This document shows, in pieces, positions 9,160 through 17,807 of a stretch of 64,000 nt of DNA (within the stretch, counting starts at the first letter, position 1; every line of letters begins with the position of its first letter). A model generated the notes under the pieces. It was not told the DNA's origin, did not search any database, and worked only from the letters and a program-made list of their open reading frames with translations. The stretch spans positions 3,402,501 through 3,466,500 of the forward strand of contig JBBCGG010000001.1 in NCBI GenBank assembly GCA_037200525.1. Reading direction: 5' to 3'. The position numbers and the translations under genes are program-made. Source of the stretch: Methylocella sp. Lineage in GTDB: Bacteria; Pseudomonadota; Alphaproteobacteria; Rhizobiales; Beijerinckiaceae.

Positions 9160-9935
9160 TCCATCCAGACACCCACGCCGGCGCTAACACTCAGCGCGCG
9201 CCTGGAGCCATCAGCGAAACCGAACAGATCGCCAAGCTGAAACAGACCCTTTTGAAGGACATAAGGCGTTCGGCCTATGTCTTTCGCGTTGATTGCGGCG
9301 GCTGCAACGGCTGTGAGATTGAGATCTTCGCCGCGATCAGCCCGGTGTTCGACGCTGAACGTTTCGGGATCAAGCTGGTCTCTTCGCCGCGCCACGCCGA
9401 CGTGCTGCTCTATACCGGCGCGATGACCCGCGCCATGCGTCTGCCTGGCATCAGGGCCTACGAGGCGGCGCCCGACCCCAAGATCGTCATCTCCTACGGC
9501 GCCTGCGGCTGCACGGGCGGGATATTTCATGACCTTTACTGCGTTTGGGGCGGGACCGAACCTGTCATCCCGGTGGACTTCTATATCCCCGGCTGTCCAC
9601 CCACTCCCGCGGCGACCATCTATGGTTTTGCGCTGGCGCTTGGCCTTTTGGAGCAGAAGCTCAAGGGCCGCCATCATAGGGAGGGCGCCGACGAGGCGGT
9701 CATCCCCACCTATCCCCAAATCCCACTGCGACTGCGTGTCGCGCTGGAGCGCGAAGCCCGACGGATGGCGGGTTATCGCCTGGGCCGCATCATCGTCGAC
9801 CGCTATATGCGTCTTCTGGGGTCCAAGGATATAGAGCCAACCGCGGAGCGTATGCAGCGGTACCTTGACCACGAAGACGACCCCCGTCTGGCTGAGATCT
9901 TCGAGCGTCTCAACGACGTGGTGCTGAACCCGTGA
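9156..9935 (+). CDS. hyfI: HyfI/HycG, hydrogenase small subunit
   Basis: A 259-residue NuoB-like small subunit that holds the proximal [4Fe-4S] cluster next to the NiFe site. The cluster ligands are seen in [19 protein letters not shown] and [11 protein letters not shown] place the start at ATG 9156, which overlaps the hyfH stop; the open frame continues upstream to 9087 but only as the shadow of hyfH. There is no twin-arginine signal, as expected for a cytoplasm-facing group 4 enzyme. The stop overlaps the next GTG start. Confidence 0.92.
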   Translation: MIHPDTHAGANTQRAPGAISETEQIAKLKQTLLKDIRRSAYVFRVDCGGCNGCEIEIFAAISPVFDAERFGIKLVSSPRHADVLLYTGAMTRAMRLPGIRAYEAAPDPKIVISYGACGCTGGIFHDLYCVWGGTEPVIPVDFYIPGCPPTPAATIYGFALALGLLEQKLKGRHHREGADEAVIPTYPQIPLRLRVALEREARRMAGYRLGRIIVDRYMRLLGSKDIEPTAERMQRYLDHEDDPRLAEIFERLNDVVLNP

Positions 9936-10354
9936 CCGCGATGCGGACAATGCCTCAACACGTGGTCTTCTATCAGTTGAGCCGCAAGTTTCTCGACAGC
10001 CGGACGGCTGTGGCCGCGGCGCCCAAGCAGGTCGTCCACTACACGCTCGCCATCGGCCACCACATAGGAGTCATCGACTGCTTTGACATAAAGCTCGAAA
10101 TGACGCTGGACGAGTATATCCACTGGGTTGCCCAGTTGCCGGACAGTGAGGGGCGCAAGAAGCTGGAGGGTCTCATGCGCTTTGGAGAGATCGAGATCTC
10201 TGTGGCCCACGCCGGCATGCTCCAAAACGCGTTCAACAGGGGACTGGACAATATGTTGCCCCAGGAGACGCAGTGGACGGCCCGCTTAAATGACATGCTC
10301 CAAGACATTGTCGAGGAGCCGGCGCTCTATCTGATGGTCAGGCGCCGACCATGA
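9932..10354 (+). CDS. hyfJ: HycH/HyfJ-like formate hydrogenlyase maturation protein
   Basis: A 140-residue protein with no membrane helix or metal motif. Its sequence ([39 protein letters not shown]) matches HycH/HyfJ, a small accessory protein needed for making active hydrogenase in E. coli whose precise job is not well defined. It starts with GTG overlapping the hyfI stop and ends overlapping hycI, a position equal to that of hycH-hycI in hyc operons. The symbol hyfJ follows the hyf naming here; hycH would be equally fair. Confidence 0.82.
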   Translation: MTAMRTMPQHVVFYQLSRKFLDSRTAVAAAPKQVVHYTLAIGHHIGVIDCFDIKLEMTLDEYIHWVAQLPDSEGRKKLEGLMRFGEIEISVAHAGMLQNAFNRGLDNMLPQETQWTARLNDMLQDIVEEPALYLMVRRRP

Positions 10355-10809
10355 GCCGGAACGTCATCCTAACCGTCGGCAACAGCCTTATGGGCGACGA
10401 CGCCGCCGGCCCGCTGCTCGGCGAATTGCTGGCCGAGATGCCAGCAATGGGCTGGGACGTGGTTGATGGTGGATCGACGCCCGAGACCGAGGTGCGGCAC
10501 GTGCGCGCACTTCGGCCGGACTGCGTGCTGGTAGTGGACGCAGCCGAGATGGATTTGCCGCCGGGCGAGTTTCGCCTGGTCGACGACGACATCATCGCAG
10601 AGCGCTTCTTCATGACGACGCACGCCATGCCGTTGACCTTTCTCATGACGCTGCTCCGCGAGTTCGTAGCGGACGTGCGATTGCTCGGGATTCAGCCCTC
10701 TCTGGTGGCGTTCTACTACCCTCTCTCGCCGGAGGTGAAGCAAGCCGTCGAGAGAATCCATCGGCATCTCAGAGAGGGACCGGGGCTCGATGCCTTCGAA
10801 CGTTTGTAG
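10351..10809 (+). CDS. hycI: HycI-type hydrogenase maturation endopeptidase
   Basis: A 152-residue member of the HybD/HycI protease family, which removes the C-terminal peptide of the large subunit after nickel insertion. The three nickel-sensing positions of E. coli HycI are conserved: Asp16 in GNSLMGDDAAGP, Asp63 in VLVVDAAEMD and His91 in TTHAMP. Its obvious substrate is HyfG of the same operon, which carries a 32-residue tail. The E. coli hyf operon has no such protease of its own, so this layout combines hyc-like and hyf-like features. Confidence 0.92.
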   Translation: MSRNVILTVGNSLMGDDAAGPLLGELLAEMPAMGWDVVDGGSTPETEVRHVRALRPDCVLVVDAAEMDLPPGEFRLVDDDIIAERFFMTTHAMPLTFLMTLLREFVADVRLLGIQPSLVAFYYPLSPEVKQAVERIHRHLREGPGLDAFERL

Positions 10810-10928
10810 ACCCGCGCAAGGTTTACAGACAATCGAGGCGAACCAAAGCGAATCCTGATCCGACGATCTCGAATCTAGGTTTGAGGTCAAACCACAATCT
10901 TCTAAGATACCGGGCCGAGGAGAGGCAT

Positions 10929-11825
10929 ATGGACCAGCAGCAGACCCCAGGTGAGCGTATCCGCGCGCCGAAGACGGAGATTTTCGGCTTGGACGCCTAC
11001 GCGCCGGGTGAGATCGCGGACAAGATCGAGCAGTCCGGTGTGACGAAGGCGAATTTGCCTTTACTGCCGATGTTCATGCTGGGCATGGTCGCCGGCGGGT
11101 CGATCGGGCTGGGCGCGCTCTACTACACGATAGTCGCAAGTGACGACTCGTTAAGTTTCGGCGTCAGCCATCTATTGGGCGGCTTGGCATTCTGCCTGGG
11201 GCTCACGCTGGTGATCGTCGCTGGCGCGGAGCTTTTTACGGGCAACAATCTCGTCGTGATGGCGTGGGCTGACGGCCGGGTGAGCCTTGCGGCGCTGCTA
11301 CGGAACTGGATCGTCGTGTATATCGCGAACGCGGTGGGAGCCGTCGGCCTCGCATTCTTGGTCTTTTTCTCGCATCACCTCGACATGAACGACGGCAAGA
11401 TCGAAATCGCCGCGCTCACCATCGCCAAAACCAAAGTGGCTCTACCCTTTGTCACGGCGTTCTTCAGAGGCGTCCTTTGCAATATGCTGGTTTGTCTGGC
11501 GGTGTGGCTCGCGATGGCCGGCCGATCGGTGACGGACAAGATCGTGGCGTTGGTACTCCCGATCTCTGCCTTCGTCGCGGCCGGCTTCGAGCACAGCGTC
11601 GCCAACATGTACTTCATTCCCCTCGCCATGATCGTGGCGACATTCGGCTCGGTGCCCGCCGGGTTTGATGCCTCGTCGCTGACGCTGGAGGGCGCGATTG
11701 AAAACCTCATCCCCGTCACCCTCGGCAACATCGTTGGGGGGAGCGTGTTCGTGGGCCTAGTCTACTACGCGATCTACCACAAGGCGCGCGGCGTCGTTGC
11801 GCCCGGCACGACGCCGGCCCGCTGA
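10929..11825 (+). CDS. Formate/nitrite transporter family channel (FocA/FocB-like)
   Basis: A 298-residue protein of the FNT family, which forms pentameric channels for formate, nitrite or related small anions. The family marks are present: [43 protein letters not shown] and [15 protein letters not shown]. About 50 cytoplasmic N-terminal residues precede the first helix. I chose ATG 10929, which has GAGGAGAGG close upstream, over the longer frame from 10881. E. coli hyf also ends with a foc gene, so formate is the most likely substrate, though nitrite cannot be excluded from sequence. It lies 119 bases after hycI, the largest gap in the operon, so it could have its own promoter. Confidence 0.9.
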   Translation: MDQQQTPGERIRAPKTEIFGLDAYAPGEIADKIEQSGVTKANLPLLPMFMLGMVAGGSIGLGALYYTIVASDDSLSFGVSHLLGGLAFCLGLTLVIVAGAELFTGNNLVVMAWADGRVSLAALLRNWIVVYIANAVGAVGLAFLVFFSHHLDMNDGKIEIAALTIAKTKVALPFVTAFFRGVLCNMLVCLAVWLAMAGRSVTDKIVALVLPISAFVAAGFEHSVANMYFIPLAMIVATFGSVPAGFDASSLTLEGAIENLIPVTLGNIVGGSVFVGLVYYAIYHKARGVVAPGTTPAR

Positions 11826-11922
11826 TGAACTCGGGTCGGCGTCAACGAACGACTGTCCTATCCTCCGCGCCCTCCGGGCCTGTACGCTAACGACCGGATC
11901 AGGTCGCTCAGGAGACGCTGCC

Positions 11923-12156
11923 ATGTGCCTCGCCATTCCAGCCGAAATCGTCGAACTCCTAGACGACAACATGGCGCGCATCAGCATCGACGGCGTCGGA
12001 AAGGTCGTTTCCGTGATGCTAGTCGATGGTCTCAAGGTCGGAGACTACGTGATCATCCACGTCGGTTTCGCGCTGAGCAAAATCGACCCGCAAGAGGCTC
12101 GCCGAACGCTTGACCTGTTCGCCGAGATCGGGGTGAATGCCGCGGAGCTCGTGTGA
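11923..12156 (+). CDS. hypC: HypC, hydrogenase maturation chaperone
   Basis: A 77-residue HypC/HybG-family protein. It begins [13 protein letters not shown], with the essential Cys2 that carries the Fe(CN)2CO fragment between HypD and the large-subunit precursor. The ATG at 11923 follows CAGGAGAC; the frame is open further upstream but the family always starts at MC. Its stop overlaps the hypD start. Its presence beside hyfG suggests it serves that enzyme. Confidence 0.95.
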   Translation: MCLAIPAEIVELLDDNMARISIDGVGKVVSVMLVDGLKVGDYVIIHVGFALSKIDPQEARRTLDLFAEIGVNAAELV

Positions 12157-13295
12157 TGAAATACGTCGACGAGTATCGCGACGGCCGTATCGCGCGGACT
12201 CTCGGCGCGACGATCGCGCGCACGGTAAGATTAGACCGGGACTACCGGTTCATGGAGTTCTGCGGGGGTCACACGCACGCGATCTCACGCTACGGAATCG
12301 AAGATCTGCTGCCCGCGAACGTGCGCATGATCCACGGTCCGGGCTGTCCCGTCTGTGTGTTGCCGATTGGCCGGATCGATGCCGCGATCCGGCTTAGCAA
12401 ACGTCCCGAGATCACCCTTTGCACCTACGGTGACGTGATGCGCGTTCCAGGGTCGAGGGAGACATCACTCTTCAAAGCCAAGGCTGCTGGAGCCGATATC
12501 CGCATGGTCTATTCGACGCTAGACGCCATCCGCATCGCTGAAAGCGAACCGAGTCGCGAAGTCGTCTTCTTTGCGGTCGGTTTCGAGACGACGACGCCGC
12601 CAACAGCGTTGGCGATCCGACTTGCCCTCAGGAAGAAGCTGACCAACTTCAGTGTGTTCTGTAATCATGTCCTTACGCCTCCGGCAATTCTGGCTGTGCT
12701 TACGAGCGCGGATATGCCTGAATTTGGCGGCGTGAAGGTCGACGGTTTTATCGGCCCATCGCATGTGAGCACCGTCATCGGTACGGAACCTTTCGCTCCA
12801 TTCGCCGAGGCGTTCGAAAAGCCGGTTGTCGTCGCGGGCTTCGAGCCGCTCGACGTCATGCAGGCGATTCTACTGCTGGTTCGGCAGATCAACGATGGGC
12901 GGCACGAAGTCGAAAACCAGTACACGCGCGCCGTCACGCGCGCCGGCAACTGCAAGGCTCAGGCCGAGATGGCCGATATATTCGAGCTACGCGAAAGCTT
13001 CGAATGGCGCGGTCTCGGCCTCGTACCGAGAAGCGGACTGAGGTTGAAGGAGGCCTACGCCGCCTGCGACGCCGAGCGGCGTTTCAATGTGCAGGACGTG
13101 CCGGGGCGCGACAACCCGGCCTGCGAATGCGGCGCGATCCTTCGCGGCGTCAAGAACCCGATCGACTGCAAACTATTCGGAACGATTTGCACTCCGGACG
13201 CCCCGATGGGCTCATGCATGGTATCTTCGGAGGGTGCCTGTGCCGCCCATTGGACCTACGGGCGTTTCCGTGACCTTGCCCGCAGGGCTTCATGA
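12156..13295 (+). CDS. hypD: HypD, Fe(CN)2CO assembly scaffold
   Basis: A 379-residue HypD. Family cysteines are all visible: CGGHTHA near the N-terminus, GPGCPVC, and the C-terminal [4Fe-4S] and disulfide set CECGAIL, DCKLFGTIC and MGSCMV. HypD holds the iron while the diatomic ligands are added, working with HypC and HypE. I start it at ATG 12156, whose A is the last base of the hypC stop; a GTG three bases earlier is possible. The stop overlaps hypE. Confidence 0.95.
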   Translation: MKYVDEYRDGRIARTLGATIARTVRLDRDYRFMEFCGGHTHAISRYGIEDLLPANVRMIHGPGCPVCVLPIGRIDAAIRLSKRPEITLCTYGDVMRVPGSRETSLFKAKAAGADIRMVYSTLDAIRIAESEPSREVVFFAVGFETTTPPTALAIRLALRKKLTNFSVFCNHVLTPPAILAVLTSADMPEFGGVKVDGFIGPSHVSTVIGTEPFAPFAEAFEKPVVVAGFEPLDVMQAILLLVRQINDGRHEVENQYTRAVTRAGNCKAQAEMADIFELRESFEWRGLGLVPRSGLRLKEAYAACDAERRFNVQDVPGRDNPACECGAILRGVKNPIDCKLFGTICTPDAPMGSCMVSSEGACAAHWTYGRFRDLARRAS

Positions 13296-14338
13296 GCGCG
13301 AAAACCTATTCGCGTCGACTCGACCTCAAGCACGGTCTTATCGATCTCTCGCATGGGTCCGGCGGCCGCGCGATGTCGCAACTGATCAGCGAGGTCTTTC
13401 ATAAGGCGTTCGACAACGAATGGCTGAAGCGCGGCGACGACCAGGCGGCCTTCGACATCGCAGCGGGCCGGATGGTCATGGCCACCGACGGTTACGTTGT
13501 CTCCCCATTGTTCTTCCCGGGCGGAGACATCGGTTCGCTCGCCGTCCACGGCACGATCAACGATGTCGCGGTCGCCGGCGCGCGACCACTCTACATGGCG
13601 GCAAGCTTCATCATTGAGGAAGGCTTTCCGCTCGTCGACCTGAAACGCATTGCCGATAGCATGGGGAGCGCGGCTCGCGCTGCCGGCGTCCCGATCGTCA
13701 CTGGGGACACCAAGGTGGTGGAGCGCGGGAAGGCCGATGGCGTCTTCATTTCGACCACGGGTGTGGGAATCGTGCCTGAAGGCCTCAATCTCTCCGCCGA
13801 CAAGGCGCGGCCTGGTGATCGCGTGATCCTTTCGGGGTCGATCGGCGACCACGGCGTCGCCATCATGTCGAAGCGCGAGAATATGACCTTCGATACGAAT
13901 CTCGTTTCCGACTCGGCGGCCCTGCATGGCCTTGTCGCAACGATGGTCGGCGCGGCCCGCGACGCGCTTAGAGTCATGCGTGATCCCACCCGCGGCGGGG
14001 TCGCCGCAACGCTCAATGAACTCGCCCAGCAATCAGGCGTCGGCTTTTGCCTCGAGGAGAGCGCAATCCGGGTAAAACCGCAGGTCGCGGCCGCCTGTGA
14101 ACTGCTGGGCCTGGATCCCCTTTATGTTGCCAATGAGGGCAAGCTCGTCGCCATCGTCGCGCCAGAGGCCGCAGAGTCTTTGGTCGCGGCAATGCGCGCA
14201 CATCCGCTCGGACTCGAGGCGGCGATTGTTGGCGTAGTGTTAGCGGACGATCATCACTTCGTACAGATGACGACCGAATTCGGCGGCGGCCGGATTATCG
14301 ACTGGTTGTCGGGCGAGCAGCTTCCACGCATCTGCTGA
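13292..14338 (+). CDS. hypE: HypE, carbamoyl dehydratase for cyanide ligand synthesis
   Basis: A 348-residue HypE of the PurM-like ATPase fold. It ends in PRIC, the flexible tail whose terminal Cys is carbamoylated by HypF and then dehydrated to thiocyanate. The glycine-rich N-terminus LSHGSGGRAM and the ATP-site segment VMATDGYVVSPLFFPGGDIG are intact. HypF, and HypA/B for nickel, are not in the window and must be supplied from elsewhere. It is the last gene of the + strand hydrogenase operon; no clear intrinsic terminator was found after it. Confidence 0.95.
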   Translation: MSAKTYSRRLDLKHGLIDLSHGSGGRAMSQLISEVFHKAFDNEWLKRGDDQAAFDIAAGRMVMATDGYVVSPLFFPGGDIGSLAVHGTINDVAVAGARPLYMAASFIIEEGFPLVDLKRIADSMGSAARAAGVPIVTGDTKVVERGKADGVFISTTGVGIVPEGLNLSADKARPGDRVILSGSIGDHGVAIMSKRENMTFDTNLVSDSAALHGLVATMVGAARDALRVMRDPTRGGVAATLNELAQQSGVGFCLEESAIRVKPQVAAACELLGLDPLYVANEGKLVAIVAPEAAESLVAAMRAHPLGLEAAIVGVVLADDHHFVQMTTEFGGGRIIDWLSGEQLPRIC

Positions 14339-14861
14339 GCGTCGAGGCGCCAGGCGCGCGAAGCAGTTTTCAAGCGCGCTCCTGCGCAAAGTCTGCGAAG
14401 TCCAGATGGTCCCAGGAAGATCAGAGTCTCCTTGGGTTGCGCTAAGCCATGCCATGCGCCGCCCCCGCCTCTTTTTGTATTGCTCGCTTAAGGCTGTGGC
14501 GTAGCTTGGCCGGGCCTTATCCACGACAGTTCGCCCGCGTCCGGCGCGATTTCATCCGCTTCGTGCTTCCGCTGGTCTTCGGGCGTCGCGCGCGCAACGC
14601 CGGATAGGCCGCGCTCGCCGGGCAACAAGTTCTCAAGTTTGTGAATCGCCCTATTGCCTCCTGCGAAGCCCTGTAGATCGGACTCCCAATTTGCGATTCA
14701 CGGTTCGCGCAGATAATGGCGTTCCAACACGCCGTAGCGCCTGAACCGCCGCCAGTCCGCTTCCGGCAACAACCGCACAGCATTATATTTATCAGCGGAA
14801 ATGGCATGTGTCGCGGACTCCGCCAGGAGACCAGCTCCCGCTTCAACGCCCTGTTCACCCT
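14339..14861. other. Intergenic stretch with no supported gene
   Basis: This stretch lies between hypE and the truncated integrase. Short frames exist on the minus strand. One (ending near 14698 in the complement) reads LLPEADWRRFRRYGVLERHY and looks protein-like, but has no plausible start and no recognisable family. I see no tRNA, strong terminator or copy of the tRNA-Arg 3' end that could mark the left end of an island. Confidence 0.5.
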
Positions 14862-15608
14862 TTACATTCGGTCCACGCGTCTCAGCGGCACAACCACATC
14901 TGCGGCGCCCTTGTCCGACTCTCCCATTGCGGTGATCAACATGCCGCCGATTTGCTCCGAGGCCCGGCGCAGTGGGTCTGCGTCAAGATGAGCGTAGCGG
15001 GCGACTGTCGTCGCTTGCGCGTGGCCAAGCAATTTACCGATAATCGGCAGCCCAAGCCCAGCGCCGGCGCCAAAGCTGGCGTATGTGTGCCGCAGGTCGT
15101 GGAGGCGCACGCCGATCAGGCCAGCGCGCTTTGCGACGAGAATCCAAGGACGATGGAGGTCAGCGCGTGGAGTTTCGCGATCGGCGCCGCTGCTTTGGCC
15201 GGCGATGACGTAGACGCCCATCCGCGGCAAGTCCGCCAGCACCTTCATAGCTGGTGCGTTGAGCACAATGGTTTTGCGGCCAGTCTTGCTGTCCGGCAGC
15301 AGTAACAAACCCCGCTCGATATCGACATAATCCCACTTAAGCTCGAGGATTTCGCGTAGACGGGCGCCGGTGAGGATAAGGAGCCGGAGAGCAGCCGCGG
15401 CGTGCGGACCAATGTTGGTCACGCGATTCTTCTTCGGAACGTGCTTGGCCGTTGGCTTCGTAGCGTCGATTTGCCATGGGATCCCTGTGGTTTCCGCCTC
15501 GCGGACGGCGTCGCCGAGACGCGCAAGCTCTTCTGATGTGAGGAAGCGCTCGCGGCGCTGCTCGCGGAAGGCCTCGATATGGGCCGCCGGATTGTGCCCG
15601 CGTTTCAC
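14862..15608 (-). pseudogene. Tyrosine recombinase/integrase, 5' end removed by IS3 insertion
   Basis: The catalytic domain of a phage-type integrase is complete. It has the Arg of TGARLREILEL, the Lys of SKTGRK, the HDLRHTYASF box, LLGHAQ and the tyrosine in ARYAHLD. The N-terminal arm- and core-binding parts are missing. The frame simply continues into the left end of the IS3 element at 15609, where the first residues are element sequence. About 245 of a usual 380-400 residues remain. No other part of the gene is found on the far side of the element, so the rest was lost by deletion or rearrangement. Confidence 0.85.
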
Positions 15609-15675
15609 TGGTCTGCCCCCTGAAAAGTGATCCTCCGTGAAGTATGGGCTTATGAGCCTGATGGAGGACTGCGCA

Positions 15676-15954
15676 ATGCCGAGGAAAAGACACAAGGCGG
15701 AAGAGATCGTCGCGAAGCTACGGCAAGTCGAAGTGCTTAGCGCGCAAGGGCGACCGGTCGCGGAGGCGATCCGCTCGATAGGGGTGACGGAAGTTACATA
15801 CTATCGATGGCGGTCGGAATACGGCGGCCTGAAGGGCGATCAGGTGAAGCGGCTGAAGGAGCTGGAGGCGGAGAATACGCGGCTCCGTCGAGCGGTGTCC
15901 GATTTGACGCTTGAGAAGCTGATCCTGAAAGAGGCTGCCTCGGGAAACTTCTGA
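15676..15954 (+). CDS. IS3-family transposase OrfA
   Basis: A 92-residue helix-turn-helix protein beginning MPRKRHKAEEIVAKLRQVEV. It ends in a heptad-like coiled coil (KRLKELEAENTRLRRAVSDL) typical of IS3 OrfA. Upstream in-frame ATGs at 15661 and 15637 are possible but lie close to the terminal repeat. The frame runs to a TGA at 15952. A GGGAAAC heptamer at 15942-15948 sits just before the stop and should allow a -1 shift into orfB. Confidence 0.88.
   Translation: MPRKRHKAEEIVAKLRQVEVLSAQGRPVAEAIRSIGVTEVTYYRWRSEYGGLKGDQVKRLKELEAENTRLRRAVSDLTLEKLILKEAASGNF
15942..15948 (+). promoter_or_regulatory. Programmed -1 frameshift heptamer (G GGA AAC)
   Basis: In the orfA frame the codons read xxG GGA AAC, which fits the X XXY YYZ slippery rule exactly. 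A slip by one base enters the orfB frame, which is open without a stop across the site and through 15978. IS3-family transposases are normally made as OrfAB fusions by this mechanism. Confidence 0.7.
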
Positions 15955-15977
15955 GCTCCGCGCGTCGTCGCGCCTGC

Positions 15978-16844
15978 GTGGAGCATGTGATCGCCGAACA
16001 TGGCGTTTCCGAGCGGTTCGCTTGCCGGGTTCTCGGTCAGCATCGCTCCACGCAGCGCAAGGTTCCGACCAAGCCCGATGACGAAGCGGCATTGACCGCC
16101 GACATCACGGCGCTCGCCATCCAGTACGGCCGCTATGGCTACCGCCGCATCACGGCGATGTTGTGGGAGCGAGGCTGGAAGGTCAACGTCAAACGGGTCG
16201 AGCGGATCTGGCGACGCGAGGGGCTGAAAGTTCCGGCCAGACAACCCAAGCGCGGGCGTCTCTGGCTCAATGACGGCTCGTGCGTCCGGCTGCGCCCGCA
16301 ATGCCCCAACCACGTCTGGTCCTATGACTTCGTCGAGGACCGCACTCATGATGGCAGGAAATATCGCATGCTGAATATCATCGACGAATTTACCCGCGAA
16401 TGCATCGCGATCAGGATTAACCGGCAGCTGAAGGCAGCGGACGTCATCGACGTTCTCTCGGACCTCTTCATCTTGCGAGGGGTTCCGGTCCACATTCGTT
16501 CCGACAACGGCCCGGAGTTCATCGCCAAGGCGTTGCGTGACTGGATTGCCGCCGTCGGCGCGAAGACCGCCTACATCATGCCGGGCAGTCCCTGGGAGAA
16601 CGGCTATTGCGAGAGCTTCAACTCGAAGCTGCGCGACGAGCTTTTGAATGGTGAAATCTTCTACACTCTCAAGGAGGCGAAGGTCGTCATTGAGCGATGG
16701 CGACGCCACTACAACACCGTGCGCCCGCACTCATCGCTGGGCTACAAGCCGCCAGCCCCGGAGACCCTGCAATGGCCGGCTTCGCAATCCGGACCAGCTT
16801 CGCCCGCCACGCCAGCAATAGCGCCAGGGCCGACAATGCACTAA
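15978..16844 (+). CDS. IS3-family transposase OrfB (DDE integrase domain)
   Basis: A 288-residue catalytic part with the DDE residues in place: WSYDFVEDRT, IRSDNGPEF and GSPWENGYCESFNSKLRDE. It also has the HTH_21-like N-terminal segment (YGRYGYRRITAMLWERGW). In -1 frame relative to orfA the sequence joins smoothly (…LGKLLSSARRRACVEHV), so the active product is likely the OrfAB fusion; translation from 15978 itself would use a GTG. No internal stop or frameshift is seen, so the element may still be active. Confidence 0.88.
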   Translation: MEHVIAEHGVSERFACRVLGQHRSTQRKVPTKPDDEAALTADITALAIQYGRYGYRRITAMLWERGWKVNVKRVERIWRREGLKVPARQPKRGRLWLNDGSCVRLRPQCPNHVWSYDFVEDRTHDGRKYRMLNIIDEFTRECIAIRINRQLKAADVIDVLSDLFILRGVPVHIRSDNGPEFIAKALRDWIAAVGAKTAYIMPGSPWENGYCESFNSKLRDELLNGEIFYTLKEAKVVIERWRRHYNTVRPHSSLGYKPPAPETLQWPASQSGPASPATPAIAPGPTMH

Positions 16845-16905
16845 CATTCAAACTGGATCACCCCATGGGGGCAGGCCAATAGATGCATAAGACCTATCAG
16901 CGGGT

Positions 16906-16948
16906 GGTACATGTGAGGGTGTCCTCCCAGAGGACACTCCCATGTACC
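16906..16948. repeat. Long imperfect inverted repeat
   Basis: Arms of 21 and 19 bases starting GGTACATG and centred on CCA form a hairpin; the inner eight base pairs, GTGTCCTC with GAGGACAC, are perfect. No T-run follows on either strand, so it is not a canonical terminator. It lies 28 bases outside the IS3 right end. Confidence 0.6.
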
Positions 16949-17008
16949 CCCTCTAGGTTCGCTAATCCCTTACGCGCGCGAAATGATTAGCCACACTAAC
17001 AAGCGCTA

Positions 17009-17025
17009 AGCAAAACAGTTTTGCT
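17009..17025. repeat. Palindrome AGCAAAACAGTTTTGCT, copy 1
   Basis: A perfect 8+1+8 palindrome. A half-site-like GATTTTGCTTT follows about 10 bases later. The inner 15 bases recur exactly at 17335-17349. Perfect repeats of this size suggest a dimeric protein binding site; I cannot name the protein. Confidence 0.65.
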
Positions 17026-17334
17026 ATGTAAAAAGATTTTGCTTTAGGAATCGGATCCTTCCCCCCCCCAATTTTTCTCTACTTTTTGGCCTCCGCGTTC
17101 GGCTTCGAAAGTCCCGTGGCGCGCTTCTCTATACCGCCTGCGGCGGCGCGTCGCGAACAGTGAATTTCTGCCCGGCTCGCTCCTCGCGCCGCTCCGGTCT
17201 TCAGGATCCTACCTCGATCGCGCGTTTCTCGAGCCGTCAACGATCGGGTTTTACGGATTCGGCTGACCGCAATGGTTGGGCGCCTCCAAATCCTTCGAAA
17301 CACAAATCTGCTACGGCGTTTATGGAATCTCATT

Positions 17335-17349
17335 GCAAAACAGTTTTGC
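17335..17349. repeat. Palindrome GCAAAACAGTTTTGC, copy 2
   Basis: An exact second copy of the 15-base palindrome found at 17010-17024, 325 bases downstream. Neither copy lies inside a supported gene. Confidence 0.65.
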
Positions 17350-17807
17350 TTGGGCTAGCGCCGCGTTGCGAGACGACGGGCTATCAACATCCACAAAAAG
17401 GCCCCGCGCGCGGTGCGCCGCATTATTACGCACCGTTTGACGGACACGGCTCGCTCGAGGGCGAGCTGAAGCGCTACGATCTGCTGTTGGACCGCCGCCG
17501 GTGCTCGCTTGCCCATCGAGCATCAGGCGACGCCGAATGTGTTCAGCAATCATTCGGTTGGCGGTTGGCAATCCGAAATGTTGCACTACGATTTCGATGG
17601 ATGGATTTAAAACAGAAAGATCATTGAGAGGGAAGTGCTTGAGGCCAAGCTAGGCCGTGAACTCATAAATCTGCCGGGTGGACGGCTCGCCGGAGTCCGC
17701 TATGCTCCGATAGCGACCAAATTCCGCGGCGCAGCGAAATGACACGATGTGCCAACAGCAGTCATTGGCGAAGCTTGCGATATCGGGATTTTGCGCAAAG
17801 GTGCCGA

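Larger units (their letters stand above)
15609..16878 (+). mobile_element. IS3-family insertion sequence
   Basis: A 1270-bp element with orfA and orfB and imperfect terminal inverted repeats. The left end reads TGGTCTGCCCCCTGAAAAG, then TGATCC; the complement of the right end reads TGGCCTGCCCCCATGGGG, then TGATCC. The repeats could be counted from the inner TGCCCCC instead, which would move each end by 5 bases. No target duplication is visible (CAC left, ATA right), so one flank has been rearranged. The element cuts the integrase on its left. Confidence 0.85.
16879..17807. other. Gene-poor, palindrome-rich gap
   Basis: Nine hundred bases with no supported protein. It holds the inverted repeat at 16906-16948, a GCTAAT...ATTAGC pair at 16961-16991 around CGCGCGCG, and two copies of GCAAAACAGTTTTGC. 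Open frames here (for example 17160-17627 plus) have Arg/Ser-rich, low-complexity translations typical of noncoding DNA. The AT-rich patch near 17009-17050 contrasts with GC-rich neighbours. Confidence 0.5.

Noticed and set aside
14517-14858. A 113-residue minus-strand frame after the truncated integrase
   Set aside because: Cys/Arg-rich translation with no motif. A different frame here reads more protein-like but has no start, so neither is called.
17160-17627. A 155-residue plus-strand frame and overlapping minus-strand frames in the palindrome-rich gap
   Set aside because: Composition is Arg/Ser-rich with no domain, no ribosome site, and overlapping frames on both strands of similar quality; the palindrome at 17335 lies inside it.
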